This document shows positions 47,040 to 60,450 of a DNA stretch of 64,000 nucleotides, piece by piece (position 1 is the first letter of the stretch; the number at the start of each line of letters is the position of its first letter). The translations under genes and the position numbers were made by a program. The notes beneath the pieces were generated by a model. It made no database searches. It saw nothing but the letters and a program-made list of their open reading frames with translations, and was not told the DNA's origin. The DNA is from Anaeramoeba flamelloides. Lineage: Eukaryota; Metamonada; Anaeramoebidae. The stretch spans positions 2,853,501-2,917,500 of the forward strand of contig JANTQA010000076.1 of assembly GCA_027625915.1 (NCBI GenBank), written 5' to 3'.

Positions 47040-48960
47040 TTTCATTTCATTTTTTCAAATATTTTAGTTATTGTATTATTGTATTTTTTGAATTACGAAA
47101 CTTGTTAATGGTTATTCTGGTAATTTTTTTTCGAACAGTTGATATTAGATTAAAGTCGGGTTGTTCAAAATAGAAGAACACAAATAAAATAAATTGACCA
47201 TATCTATCCTTTGATGGATCAACAATTGTTTGGTGAAATTTAAGTAAATTTAACCCGGATTTTTTTTTTGTGACATCTCTTCAAAATTTTTAATACATTC
47301 TTGAGTTTCTTCGTATTGATAATTATTTATTTTAAATTTCTTTTTTGGTTATTGTAAAAAATAAATCAATTATAAAATTTTAATTAGTGAGTGATTCTAA
47401 TTTAGTATTTCTTAGGATTAATTGATTTAATATACTTTTCTTTTCAAAAATTGAATTATGGAGTGTTAAACATTTTGTATTGGGCAATGTTTGAATACTC
47501 CAATAAATCTATAAAAGAGGAATAAAATAACGAAATTACAATTATAGTAAAAAAACTACTTAAAATTTTCTGAATGTGCTTTATGTTAAACAACTTTTTA
47601 AAAAAAGGCCCTTGTAAAAAAAACTAAAGATTATAAGATACTATAGTGTAAATCTAAATGTGACCAATTCGCTTATTTCGTTACTTATTCTCAAAATAAA
47701 TTAATTTTCAACAATATTAATACCCTTTATAATGTCATTAGTGGTGGTTATAGGAAAGATGTTTTTATTAGGTAAAATTCCTCTTAAAATAATTTTCACA
47801 ATTTATCTCATAACCATTTTAAATTATTAGACAAGAACGATTTTTATTTTAAGTTTCTATTTTTTTTTTTTGCTTTTTCAAATTTTTATTTTTGTTTTTT
47901 ATTTTCTAATTTCTTCAAATTTTTATTTTAATTTTCTAATTCTTTTGTTTTTGTTTTACTTTTTTTTTTGAAAACATTTTTTTAAAAAGATTATTTTAAA
48001 AAAAAGAATTTTTGAAAATATCAATAAACATTTAGAAATTTGAGACGATGTAATATCTTTTAAAAACAAAATAATTATCAACAAAAATTCTTTTTGCTAA
48101 TTTAATTTTAGTGAAATTTCAGTAATGAAAAATTATTATGGCTCATTCCACAAATTGTGATTAGCTTTTTTTTTTTCGTTTTTAAACTATTTTTAAAAAC
48201 TTTTGACTCACTTTACAATGTTAATGGAAGTGGTTTTTAGGGTTTATTCCAGTATTCATAACAAAAAAAATATTTTCAAATTTTTGGATCAGAATCATTT
48301 TTTCTAATTTTATAAATTTTAGTTTTGCTTTTTCAAATTTTTGTTTTTCTTTTGTTTTTCTATTTCTATTTCTTTTTCTTTTTTTTACAAAATTTTTCTT
48401 TTTTTACTTTTTGTTTTTTTTTTTAAAGATCATCTGTAAAAAAAAAAGATCTTCGAAAAGACAAATAATCACTAAGAAAATTTTGACTATGTAATGTCTT
48501 TTAAAATGAATTTAATTATTCATAAAAAATCTTGTTGGTAACTTTTTTTCAGTGAAAGTTCAGTAATAAAAAATTGTAAATACTGATTTCAAAAATTGTG
48601 ACTCACCTTTTTTTAATTTTTAATTTTATTTTTTTTTAATTTTTAATATATCAGGCTTTTATCGATTTAGAATGACTTAAAAGTTAATTACAAATCCTAT
48701 TTAGTTATTATTTGTTCTTGAATACTAAAGGATAATTTTTTTAATATTTTATTATTTCAGGTGAGTCACAATTTTTGAAAAAGAGTTCAGTTTTATTTTT
48801 TTTTAATTTTTAAAATATTAGCATTTTATGACTTTAGAAAGCTTTAGACTTATAATAATGATAATTCTTACTTATTATTTGTCATTTAATCCAAATGAAT
48901 ATATTTTTATTTCAATTTATTATTTTAGACCATCACACTTGTTTAAATAGAATATCTATA
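47040..48960 (+). repeat. dispersed repeat R1, longer copy with internal tandem duplication
   Basis: Shares ordered blocks with 9990-10870 in the VPS41 intron. Within this copy a ~450-base unit is present twice in a row. TTTTGCTTTTTCAAATTTTT occurs at about 47870 and 48325, GA(C/T)GATGTAATATC/GACTATGTAATGTC at about 48043 and 48487, and AATGTCATTAGTGGTGGTT/AATGTTAATGGAAGTGGTT at about 47731 and 48218. There is no open frame of note. Confidence 0.65.
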
Positions 48961-49116
48961 TTTTGTCTTAAAAAAAATTTTTTTTATTTTTTATTGAGAT
49001 AAAGTTAATGTTTGATATAAAAATACGTTTTTTTGTGAATAAAAAATACCGATTAATGGTGTTAGTAGGAAATATACGAAACCAATTAGAATAAAATTTT
49101 GTTATGGATATTCAAT

Positions 49117-49309
49117 TACAACCAGTTTCACCTATAAGACAAAAACTTTTAATTGGATTAAAGACTCAAAAAAATTCCCAATCAATTAAGGTAATTTTTT
49201 TTTTAGATAAATTATTTTACTATAATTTGACTTTTCTGCATTAATTTGGGATTTTTTTGTGTCTTAATTTTTATTGAAATTTTATGTCTTAAAAGTATAA
49301 TCAACTTTA
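49117..49309. mobile_element. very old copy of the palindromic TA element
   Basis: It starts TACAACCAGTTTCACCTA and ends in ATGTCTTAAAAGTATAATC, with inverted phrases CCCAATCAATTAAGG and GCATTAATTTGGGA around the centre. It is strongly diverged, so it is the oldest of the seven copies. Confidence 0.6.
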
Positions 49310-49839
49310 AAAATTAATTATTGCTTAAACAAAATCAGAATAAAAGATACAAAAGTACCACAATATTTTAATTTTATTTTTTCCCATATGTATAAATTTT
49401 CACAATCATGATATAATTTTAAAATTTTATCAACAAAAATGAAAAATAGAAAAAATTTTTGTTAAATATATTCTTATATAATAAAAATTTCCAACATTCA
49501 AATTTTTCTGATAATTTTTGTACGTGGATGCCGATAAAAAAAATTCACTTATGTCTGAAAAGTAAGAATAAAATCATGAAAAATACAATGAAAAATATAA
49601 TTTTAGGTTATATGAAATATACTCCGAAAGCAGAAATAGTGTTCAAAAAAAATTTTTTACGACATTTTCCTTTTCAAATTCCAAGGATTTTTATCCCTGA
49701 GACAAAAGAATTTCAAGTTATCATTCAAAATAAAAAACCTTCCACTTCTCCATATTTCAATGTATTCTCAATTTGTTTAAGAGCATAGATTTGTAACACA
49801 AATGTGTAACATTTCATTCAAATAATGTGTTTGAAAAAT

Positions 49840-50430
49840 CTAGAGATAAATGCACCCAAACAAAAAACACCTGTAAACAATTGGATTTCATAATTTCTTG
49901 TTATTGCTATTGTAATTAATAAATTTAAAATATTAATACCACCAAACAAAATATTTTTGAAAAGAATAAAAAGTGAAATAATAATTGTCTACTTGATCTC
50001 AAAAAAAAAAAAATTACATTTAAAATATAAAAAGGTGTTTTCATATTTAAATAATCTTTATTTTTGACACCTCCCTTCAAAAAATATTATACACAATTAC
50101 AAAACTTTGCATTTAAATATGGCATTTGGGTATTGTTAATTTGAGGATGAAAAGGGAAAACCTTTTCTTATAAATAACTTATATACAAAAAAAAAAAAAA
50201 AAAGAAATAAATTATTGCTTTTCAAGCCCTATTACCTCATATTTTTTTGAAAATAGAATTTTTAATAATTAAGAATTAACGTTCAAAAGAGAAGGAAGTA
50301 AAACTAAAGTAAATTATCACTATATTTTGAAACATCTTAGAATTGAATGATGTTAAAATTGAAAAAGATGTTAGAATTTGTCATAAAAATTGTTTTGTTT
50401 AACTCTAATTTTTGAAAAAAAAAAAAAAGG
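49840..50430 (+). repeat. dispersed repeat R3, first copy
   Basis: Matches 58230-58840 in order: TTATTGCTATTGTAATTAATAA, ACAAAATATT, AAGAAATAAATTATTGCTT, CCCTATTACCTCATATT, TTAAGAATTAACGTTCAAAA, GTAAAACTAAAG, and TTTGTCATAAAAATTG. There is no coding frame. Confidence 0.65.
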
Positions 50431-50697
50431 ATAAATCTAAAAACTAAATCATTTCTTTTGGTATTGTATGAAAATTTAAATTTATCGGAATCAAATAGAA
50501 AAAACAATTATCTAAAATTTTAGAGAAAAAACTATTTTTCAAAGATAAAACTTAGAAAAAATACAAAGAAACGCTTTGATAAGATTAATAAAAATAAAAA
50601 GTTTATTATTGAAGTAGGGAAATTTTTATAAAAGGTCTAATGGTTCGAAAACCCCAGGCATTAAAGAAAAAAACAATAATAATAAATTCCTAAAATA

Positions 50698-50722
50698 GTA
50701 TATATATATATATATATATATA
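50698..50722. repeat. TA microsatellite
   Basis: A pure TA tract of about 25 bases. A similar tract lies at 58525-58551. Confidence 0.9.
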
Positions 50723-50939
50723 ATCTGGTACAGAGTGTCACACTCTAAAAGTCACGGAATACCTATTATTAATCAAATATCGTGGAATTTTTATCTAAAA
50801 TATTTATTTTTCGATCACATCTAACTAATTCCACAATTCAGTTAATTATGTAAAAAAAGTCAGAATTTATCCCATTTTCTTTAATATACAGTTTTTTATA
50901 TAACCCGTGTGCATTATTTTTTATAATTTTGAAAATTAT

Positions 50940-52440
50940 ATATATTTTTTATGTAAATAACTATTTTTTTTTTTTTTAACGAGTTTTTCTTTTTTTCTTT
51001 AAATGTGGTTTTTTTTTTTTATTTTCTGTTTAATAAAAAATACAATTTACTAAAATGATTGTTTAAAATCAAAAAATATTTAAAATAGATCATATTATCA
51101 AAGTGTTTTTCTACAACCTTCTAGACCATTCTCCTTGTAAAAGAGATTCAATTCAATAAAATTTAAACAAATCAACACCCAAATCCACAACAACCAAATC
51201 TTTCAATTTGAATACAGTGATCAAAATAATGTGAATTAATATAAAAAATCTATATTTCAAAATATATTCATGTTTTTTTATTTCTTCTTTTTCCAAGACA
51301 ACATCCAATCTACTACCAAACAGTATACCTAATTTCAAATCAATTTTGAAAGTAAACCTCTCTATATTTTCAGTAAAATTAACTATATTCATGGATCTAG
51401 TTGATATTTTTAATAATTTTCTCAATTTTTTTGAAATTTTGTGGTATTTTTGAAGATAAATATTTTCTATAAAATTAACTCTATTTTTTGAGATAAATTT
51501 TCCAATTTGATCCTTCATTTTTAGAATTTCTTTTTAAATAATAGAACTTTAAGAAACCAATACGATATTTTAATTAGGGTTAATTATTTGTTTCTTTGAT
51601 GGGTTGATGTCTAGGTCTTCTATAACAAAAAACAGGATTTTTATTTTGAAACACAGATTATATCAGTTGTACATACATTATTTTGGTTACAGTAAATACA
51701 AAAAAAAAAAAAAAACAGGTATAAACAATTTCTTAAAAACCATTTTACTAGTATTTCCACATTTCGCAAAAAAGATATCAATTTTTCAAAGTTTTTTAAA
51801 AATCGAAATGAAACTAAAAAATTCCTTTCATTTTCCTTTTTTCCTTTCGTCAATAGTCTTCCAACCATATCTTATAATTGGATGACTCTATTAATTTATT
51901 TGGTTCTTTGGTACTTTTTTTACCTATATTGGAAGGGTTAAGAATCCTCAGTGAAGCAATATTTCATTTTGAATAAAAAGTTTAAGAGCCTATATATTTT
52001 TTTTGATTAAAATTCTTCAAGAACAAGCTCAATGACGAAATTATTTAAAAATCATTTAATTATCAACAATTTTCATAATGAGAACAAACTACATCTCTAA
52101 AAAGATCAATTTTCATCGACTATTTCAAGAACTTTCAATTTTTCAATTAATAATAAGAAATAATATTTTCGAAAACTTTGTAAAAAAATGTTCTTTTAAG
52201 ACTTTTAGAATTACAGTATAATTGTCAAGATATACTTACTTTTCAAAAATAAACACCCACTGAAAAACTTTTTATTTTTACAACGATTAAAAATGGAAAA
52301 CACTTTTTATTCAAAAATTAGGAAAAACAACAGGTAAAAATATATTTTCCAAAAAACCACAGAAAAAGTTCGAAAAAAAATAAAAAAGTCAACTTGCGTT
52401 CTTGAACAAACTGTACTTTTTTTACTAAAAAATTAATCTT
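50940..52440 (+). repeat. dispersed repeat R2, second copy
   Basis: Pairs with 42840-44620 in direct orientation. The central part (about 51210-51720) is not shared and contains a minus-strand open frame. Confidence 0.75.
51153..51518 (-). other. 121-codon open frame of unknown nature
   Basis: Starts at a real ATG (51518). The first ~80 residues look protein-like (STRSMNIVNF, then RFTFKIDLKLGILFGS), while the last third is a hydrophobic tail typical of translated intergenic DNA. It could be an exon running into an intron, or chance. I do not recognise the family. Confidence 0.25.
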
Positions 52441-53150
52441 GAAAGTTCCTTTTAGTTCAGCCAATTTTTTTAATAAATCACTTGGGTGGGTAGAAAAACA
52501 AAAACTCTCGGGTTTTGCTTTTGTTTTTTATTTTCATTTTGAGAAATAGTTCGTATCCGGTTTTTTTCTCAAAAAATTACGAAATAAATAAATACAGTAA
52601 TAAAATTTTTTGAATTAAAAGATCCCAAAGACAAAACAAAAGTTACATGTAATGTAATCGTAAACAATTATAATTCTAAGAAAATTTGATCTTTAGCCTT
52701 ATTTTAAAATTTATTAGTTTTCCTCCTTTTGCTTTTTCATTGTTTTGGAATTTTTTTTAATTATTGTCAGGTATCTAGTTTGGAAATAAAATGGTGTCAT
52801 TTGCTTCAGTTTCCAAAAAAAATTTGTTCTTCAATAACTTGTGTTCGAATTTAGAATTTTTTCCTTTTCTTTTCGTTTGGAAAACATTCTAACTGACATT
52901 TTATTGTATTTGAAAAATTCTTATTTGAACAAATATTGAAAGGTTAAAATGTTCAACTTTTTAGTTCTCTGAACATTTGTGACACGATATCTTATGTAAA
53001 ATAGTTTAATATTATTTAATATTTGGAAAAAAGAAGTAAAAATTCATGATTTTCATACAATTGATTTTTTCCTTTTAAACTCATAATACCCCTTTTTCAA
53101 AAATCATTTTTTTCTTATTTATTGAATTCTAAATTCCGACAAATATTTTA
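52441..53150. other. upstream flank of the XK-related gene
   Basis: No gene is seen. This should hold the promoter and 5' UTR of the gene starting at 53151. Confidence 0.4.
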
Positions 53151-56100
53151 ATGACTCAACCAACTCAAACAAGATGCCTTTCTTTTTTGATAATATTTTT
53201 TGTTTGTTTTTTCATCTTTTTTGGAACCATTCAAAGTAAATCTTTGGAAAGGAAAACACAAAAAGAAATAGAAAAACAAAACAATTTCTTTCAGTACCAT
53301 GGAAAAAAGAAAATTCTTCAACAACAAAAACCCTTAATATTGAAATACGATTATTTTGTTTGCAAAAATGATAGTTCTTGTAAATCAAATGAAAAATGTT
53401 CAGATATTGGTACATGTTGCAAGGAGCAAGATATGTGTAAATATTCAACAAATCCACAATCCAAAAACATTTATAATGATTGTTTTTCTGACTATATCCC
53501 AACCAATATGATAACCGAATTTGTTTGTTGTAATTCTACTAATGGGTGGGCAATTGAGTGTTGTCCTAATGATGAAGTTTGTAATAGCTATCCAGAAAGT
53601 TACGATTATTGCTGTGAACAATGCAAAATCTTGAATCTTTTTTCTGGAACAAAAAATGAAATAAGATGCCAAATAGGATCGTGTAATTCGTGCACTGTAA
53701 CTCTAATTTCTCAAGCAATTATTGTTATTTTAGTGGTGGTACTCTTAATTTCTTTTTTCGTTCTTTTCAAGAAATCTTATTTCGTCCCAAGCATTAAAAA
53801 ACGGAAATTATTCTTCAATTTTTTTGAAATCCTTTTTTCATTGCTGGATACCTTATCTGATCTTGTGCTTTTGATTTCTTTTTCAAACAGCCCCCTTTAT
53901 CAACAACACCCAATTTGGTTCATATTGTCTCTAGTTATCCTTCTCTTTGCAGGGTTTATTGGTTCAATTGTAGGTATTCGAAATGAAATATATATTCAAA
54001 AGCTCAAATATCAAAAAAAAATTAACAAATTGTTTTGTTCTGTAAATTATGAAAACCAAAATGTAAATGAAAATGAAAATGAGATTGAGAAAGAAAGCCC
54101 TTTTAACCCGGAAATTTTAAATCTTAGTGAGAATCAAACAAAGAAGAATGGAAAAGAAGAATCTTTATTTAATAATAATCTTGAACCATTGCATGAAGCT
54201 GATAATTCTGATAAAACTAAGAAAAATTTCAAAAAAAAACGCAACATTTTCCAATTCTAAAGACCCAAAAAAAAAAACAAGAAAATAGATCGATCAGATT
54301 TAAACCAAGGGCTGCTGTGTAGTCAAGAATACCAAGACTAAAATCTTGAAATAATCAAAAAATATAATATTTTGAAAATTATTTTTATTGGATTTCTTGG
54401 GTTTTTCCAATTGCTCTTTTCTTATAAATTAATCAAGAAAATTCTCAAAGAATTCAAAAAAGAGTTAAATTCAAATTGTCAAATTGTTGGGAAAAAAAAG
54501 GATAACAACGTTCGTCTTCAATCAATGGACGAATTCCAAACATTAATTATAAGTTCAAGATCTGAATCATCTTCTTCTTCAAAATCAGATTCAAGTGTAG
54601 ATCCAGATCTTAAAAAGATTTTAATTTTCGGAAAAATTAGCATTTCTAATAATGAAGAGACAAATAATAGTACCGATACTGATAATAATATGGATTTCAA
54701 TATTGACGAGAATGAATATAAATCTAATGAGGACACGAAAAAAAACGAGAGCAACGAAATTCAGAATAAAAAAAACACAAATAAAAGGGAAAAAATTCAA
54801 AAGAAAAGAAAGAGTATAATCGAAGAAATGAAACATTATGAATTATTGTATGAGACTTTGCCGCAATTATTGTTACAATTTGTTTATTTTTTATTTGCTC
54901 ATTTTTTCAGGGATGATACTTCCGTGGCTATTCAAAGTTCCTCTCTGATTTACTTTTCACTTTTATTTTCGCTTCTTCGTTTTATTGGTATGTTAATTGT
55001 TTTCGATTTACAATCGCTCCAAAAAAACCAATTTATTCTTACTTTAAAATCAAAATTTTTTTTTATTGCTGATCGAACAATCACAGTTTTTTATAGAACC
55101 CTAATGGTACTGATAAGTATTCGTATTTTATCGATCTCGTCTGACTCATCCTTGTATTTTCGTCAACTCATCTCTATCAACAATCCAATTTTTTTCCCAA
55201 TAATTTATCGAATCTTTTTCAGAAATATTGATCTTTATGGATTCAAAAAAGGAATCCCGATTGCACTTTTTTCAATTTTACCCCCTTTTATCTTTCTATT
55301 TCAAAGTCTATCTGTTATACTACTCACAGTCATTGGATATTTCCCTTCAAGAAATGATTTAAATAGCCATAAGATCCCAACCAAAAATAAAAATCAATTG
55401 AATGAAATTAAATTTAATTTTTCTTCTATTTGGAAAATAATGAAACAGTTTAATAATCAATCAGGAATCCTTACAAATTATGTTGCCCCTTTTCTTGATC
55501 TGGTTATCATTGCTGTTGATTACATAAATGGATATTACGATTATGACGGTTATTGTTATGGTGAAAAGTTAAATTCTTCATGGTTCATAGATAGCGGTTT
55601 TCTGTGTGATTTCAATGCTGCTGGTTATTTTGGAGGATTACTAATTATTTTGACAATATTTAAATTTATTTTTTTAATTCTCTCTTTCACTTGGTTTACA
55701 AGAAAAAAGAAAAGGAATATTAATACAATTATGGAACAGCATGATTCTGGTAAAAAGTTGGAGAATAAAAATGATAATTTTATTAATCAAGAAAGTGATA
55801 TCAATAATGATAATAGCAATGATTCAATATCAGATATTTTGAGCAATAATTTTGTTTTAGAAAATGAGAATGAAAACCAGAATGAAAATAATAAGATAAA
55901 TAATAAGAAAAACACTGAAAAGGATTATAATGATGTTGAAGATGAAGATGAAGAAAATAATAATAAGAAGAAGAAGAACAAGAACAAGAAGAAGAAGAAG
56001 AAAACAACTGAAAAAGATTATAATGATGCTGAAGATGGAGATGAACAAAATAATAATGAAAAAAATAATAATGAAGATGAAAATGAAGGTCAAGATGAAG

Positions 56101-56312
56101 ATGACAATGACGATGAAAATGAAAATGAAGAAGATAAAAATAATACTGAATACATAAAGAATAAAATAGGTAACGATAAGGAAATTGATACAGTTTTGAA
56201 AATTTCAAAAAAAAATATTGATAATAAACAGCAAAAAGAAAATCTACAAAAACAAAAAAATGATATCAATTCTGAGAAAACTGATGAAAATGAAATAGAA
56301 AAGGAGAAATAA
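53151..56312 (+). CDS. XK-related membrane protein with cysteine-rich ectodomain
   Basis: Two open blocks in the same frame, 53151-54260 and 54342-56312. The N-terminus has a signal-peptide-like stretch (about residues 9-29). Residues 71-181 hold 18 cysteines, many as CC pairs, with no repeat I can name. A membrane span follows (about 185-207), then spans at about 222-243 and 255-275 (EILFSLLDTLSDLVLLI). The second block has ETLPQLLLQF, the hallmark of XK/XKR proteins, then several membrane spans, and an Asp/Glu/Asn/Lys-rich tail. Known XKR proteins are phospholipid scramblases or transporter partners. Two in-frame TAA codons (54258, 54339) part the blocks. An intron 54063-54437 (GTAAAT donor, phase 0 on both sides) would join them as a 928-residue protein, but the removed start looks coding. 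Two genes or a lesion remain possible. Confidence 0.62.
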
Positions 56313-58229
56313 TACCTTTTTGTTGAATTTACAATCAAAGAAGACAAAAAAACTCTTAACTTGGTGAATTTTTAATATTCCATAAAAAAACAAAAAAAAA
56401 ATACAAGAATGTTTTTTAATTATGTAATTTATATTAAATAAACTTTGTTTCTGTTTTTGTCGTGTTGTGTACAATTGTAAACTTGATATCTCTCTTTTTA
56501 GTAGTTTTTTGATCAAAAAGGATTTTTAGAAGAAACAGTCTCAAAATAAAGGCATTATATTTTTACTTATAAACTCTTTTTCAAATAAAAGGGCACAGAA
56601 AATTTCAAGAATTATTTATAATTGAATGTAATTAATTGTAGTATCTTTCTAAAATCTAAGAAACTCATGATAATATATAAAAAAACACTCAACTGAATAT
56701 TTAAAACTCATTAAAAACAAAATAATAAAAATTAAAATTAAATATTTTAAAAATTGATGTACACTTTTATTTGAAATGAGAAATCTCGTTTTGTAAATTA
56801 AAAGGGAAAAAAATTCTAAAATCAATAAAAACCGTTGAATAATGTGAATAGGGGAAAAGTTCTTTACATTTTATTGATAACTCTTTACAAGTCAAACTTT
56901 TGATCTTTAAAGTTTCATTTTCAATATAAAGCTAAAATTCATCTGGGTATTTTTTTTTCTTAATTTTCTTTTTTCTTTGTTCCAGACACCAACCCAATGA
57001 TGCTCTTTCTTAATCCCTATTTCTAGTTCATTTCAAATCAAACTTAAACTGTTTCCATTTTTATACTGATGAGTTATTTCCAAATTAGTTTCTTCTTAAG
57101 TTTGTTTTTTCATTTCCCAACTGTTCAATACCCATAAATAAAAAAACACAAAATGAACAATTAAAATGAAAATCACCAATTAGTAATTCTCTTATTAACA
57201 ATCAAATTCAATGTCGTTGATGATTTCTGAGATGTGCACCTTTGTTTGAAAAGGAGTTTATATTCATGTAAATTTTCTTTTTGGTATTAAAAATTTTAAA
57301 AACATTTGGAATTGTTTTTTTTTTATCGTATTAGGAGGGAGGGTATTAGACTTTATTAAAATAAGTTTGGTATACTACTTTCCCTTAAAGTATTTTCACG
57401 TAATGTACTAAAGAAGCTAAAATACAATTTACAAACCAATAAAAAACATTGAAAAGATTCTCAATTAAAGGAATGCAAAAATATTGGGATTTTTTTGGAT
57501 TTTCAGAGGAAAATACAAAAAAAAATTTTCTGACCAAAAACTTGAATATTTTCTAAATTATCCAAAAAAACAAGGAAAATTTAAAAATATATTTATTTTG
57601 ATATTCATAATAGTTCTATTTAAATTGTATTATAGTATATTTATACAACTTTGGTCAATATGTTGAAATTGAAATTAGTTGGATTGGCTCAAGTATAGGG
57701 AAATTTTGGATTTTCAATTTTGGATAAAAAATGTCCAATTTGGAAAGATAAAATTGTTACAAAAAAAATATTAGGTTAGAATCTAAAGAAAGATATATTA
57801 TTTCCCAAAAAAAAATTTACTTTGATATTTCAAATTGATTAAAAATTTTAATTGTTGATTTTAACATTTAATCAAATCTTGAAAAAAATTATTTTTTTTT
57901 TTTTGTTTATTGATCAAATTATATTGTTTTTTAATTTCACGAAACATGAAACAATTTTTTCAAAATAATTATGAAAACGGTTTAAAACATTTTGATTTCT
58001 CATTTTTTTGGGTTTGAAAAAAAAAAGAAATTAAGAGTTAATAATTCATTTTCAAATTCGAAATTATACTTCATCCCCAATACAAAAACTTGTATATAGC
58101 CAATGTAGGCCATACCACCGATTTACAAACCACTACTCAGGTTAAGTAGAAATTTTTGTATTTTGAGTAGTATCACAAATAATTAACAGTAGGTTTAAAT
58201 GGCGTGATTATAAAATATTAGATATAAAG
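56313..58229. other. intergenic stretch after the XK-related gene
   Basis: No gene is recognised. Text at 57470-57720 loosely resembles 25500-25830 and 29470-29800. A 5S rRNA-like phrase at about 58104-58120 is not continued and is not called. Confidence 0.4.
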
Positions 58230-58840
58230 GCACTGAAACAAAACCTTTTTTTGTAAACAATCTTTTCTCTTAATTTCTAATTATTGTTATCGTTATTAAT
58301 AAATTTTCAATGATAAACCACAATAAACAAAATCCTAAATAATAATAATAATAAAAAAGGATAACAAAATGGGATTTTTGATCTTTCTTTTTTAAAAAAG
58401 GAACGAAATATTAACAAAACATAACAAGTGGTTTTTCATTGGTTTGGATAATCTTTACTATTGGTACTGTAATTTATAAATAATTATATATAATTATCAA
58501 TTTTTCAATTAAATATTTCATTTGGATATAATATATATATATATATATATAATTATGATAGCAAAAAGAGGTAATGTGTTCTCAAAAAATAACAAATATA
58601 CAAAAATAAAGAAATAAATTATTACTTCAATACCCTCTTATTACATATTGTTTTCACAAAAGATAATTAAAAAAATTAAGAATCAACATTCAAAAAAATA
58701 AGAAAGTAAAACTAAAGCAAAAATATATATGTTTTGGAACATATTTAAATGAATGGCGGTTAAAAATGACAAAGAGGTTAAAATTTATCACAGCAGTTAA
58801 TTTGCTCAACTATAATTTTGGAAAAAAAAAAAAAAAAATT
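58230..58840 (+). repeat. dispersed repeat R3, second copy
   Basis: Pairs with 49840-50430 and contains a TA microsatellite at 58525-58551. Just after it, AACAAGATCTCTTGAC (58848) recurs at 26429 and, altered, at 29806. Confidence 0.65.
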
Positions 58841-59441
58841 AAATATTAACAAGATCTCTTGACAAAACCTTCTTGTAAGTCAATAAATCCGTTTTGACAA
58901 ATAAATATATTTATTTTGAACAATAAATTTGTAAATCTTTAAGAGTCATCTACCTAGTTATAATTTTATACTAATTCGTTTATATTTATGTGTTATTTCT
59001 TTTTACTTTTCAATAATTGTTTTTTATATTTGATAATGTTTATTGTTATTTATTTATTTATTTATTTATTTATTTTTTTTGGAAAAGAGATAAAAAATAA
59101 TAGAAGATAAAATAATAATAAAATACGTTATTAAAAAAAGAAGAATTAAACTTAAAATTTGTCAAAAAATAGTTCAATTCCAAAAACACTCACAATTATT
59201 TTTGAAAAAAAAAATCCAAAGAAATAAAAAAAAGAACTTGTGAATTATTGATTATTTTTATGTAGTGAATTTAAAAAGCAAAAATAATTAAGAATTTTTC
59301 ATCTAGAATAATCTAATTGGTGAAAAATACAGATAAAATCTTGATATTTAAATTAAAAAAAAAAATTAAATTTCCAATAGATTAACAAAGATTAACATTT
59401 TTTATTATGAGAAAAAATATATTATACATGGACCTAGAGTA
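58841..59441. other. AT-rich stretch with TTTA microsatellite
   Basis: No gene is seen. A (TTTA)n tract lies at about 59048-59072. Confidence 0.5.
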
Positions 59442-59640
59442 TACAGTCAGTTTCACTTTTAAGACACAAACTTTCTACGAAATTTAAGGCACAATAAAAA
59501 TCTCAAATTAAGGCACACAATTCAAATTCTAGTAAAATAATTTGTAAAAAAAAAATTACAAATTTTGGGCCTTAATTTGAGATTTTTTTGTGCCTTAAAT
59601 TTCGTTGAAAGTTTGTGCCTTAAAAGTGAAACTGACTGTA
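59442..59640. mobile_element. fresh ~200-bp palindromic TA element, copy A
   Basis: It runs TACAGTCAGTTTCAC to GTGAAACTGACTGTA, with ~85-base inverted arms and a short centre containing ATTCTAGTAAAATAATTTG. TA at each end fits the TA target duplication of Tc1/mariner elements, whose ends often begin CAGT. No coding capacity: a MITE or fold-back derivative. Confidence 0.9.
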
Positions 59641-59899
59641 CTAATTTGAAATTTGACATTACTTAAACATTTTATAAAATTAAATTGATTAATTCTCATA
59701 AATAAAAGGAATTACCAACCATTCACCAAAATAATAAAATAAAAAAAAAGTCAGAATTTATCAACTAGTGGGAAATAATAGGATTGATAATCATAAGTTG
59801 GATAAAAAACACTCTATATAACATTTCATCATTCGTTAATAAAGTTCATTTTTAATATAATAAAAATAACCATTTTTAAAACCATAATATTTATTGTTG

Positions 59900-60450
59900 T
59901 TAGTAAACTCCATTTAACTCAAAGGACTCAGCTAAAAATGTAAAATTCACTTCACTTTTAAGACTCGACAGAACTTGATTTTTTTAGAAATGTGAGAAAT
60001 AATAAACTTCGATATAAGAGTCCATAATACTAAAAGAAAAACCTGAACAAACCATAAATATTAAAAAAAAAAAATATTAAAAAAATTATCTCTCTTTCAT
60101 TGGAACAACTCGTACAAAATTCTCAATTTCTTTAGGAAATTAAAATTGTTGACAATAAAATTTTTTACTTATAAATGTATGAATTCCAAAGAATATACAA
60201 AAAAATCACTTTTATTAATGTTAATTTGGATTTTTAAACATTTTTTTTTCAAATTTAATTTAAAACAAAAAAAAGAAAAGAAAAAAAAAATACAAAAAAA
60301 AATTACAAAATAAGAAAAAATGGTTGATCTAAAAATTGAAAGTTTAGTTAATGAAGAATAATGAATTAAACTCATAGAATATGTTCTATTTCTTCCCTAA
60401 AACTGGGCCCCTTTGACTGAAAAAGAGTTTAAAACTGCAATTTTAAAAAC
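59900..60450 (+). repeat. dispersed repeat R5, uninterrupted copy
   Basis: Aligns with both flanks of LINE copy 1 at 21370-21638 and 22966-23260, and so shows the pre-insertion state of that site. No coding frame is seen. Confidence 0.7.

Noticed and set aside
50640-50670. tRNA T-arm-like GGTTCGAAAACC
   Set aside because: No acceptor stem, D arm or anticodon arm can be folded around it.
54258-54341. reassigned TAA codon in the XK-related gene
   Set aside because: TAA ends the bromodomain, VPS41, VPS35L and B-box genes at the expected places, so the code is standard; an intron or lesion is simpler.
55801-56347. minus-strand and shifted frames over the D/E/N-rich tail of the XK-related protein
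   Set aside because: Shadows of a trinucleotide-rich coding tail (GAAGAAGAT-type) in other frames.
58100-58160. 5S rRNA-like start (GTAGGCCATACCACC) followed by GGTTAAGTAG
   Set aside because: Only about 15 bases match the 5' end of 5S rRNA. The spacing to the second phrase is too short and the later internal promoter boxes are absent, so it is probably chance or an unrecognisable relic.
59048-59072. (TTTA)n tract as a possible telomere-like array
   Set aside because: Short, pure A/T and internal; an ordinary microsatellite.
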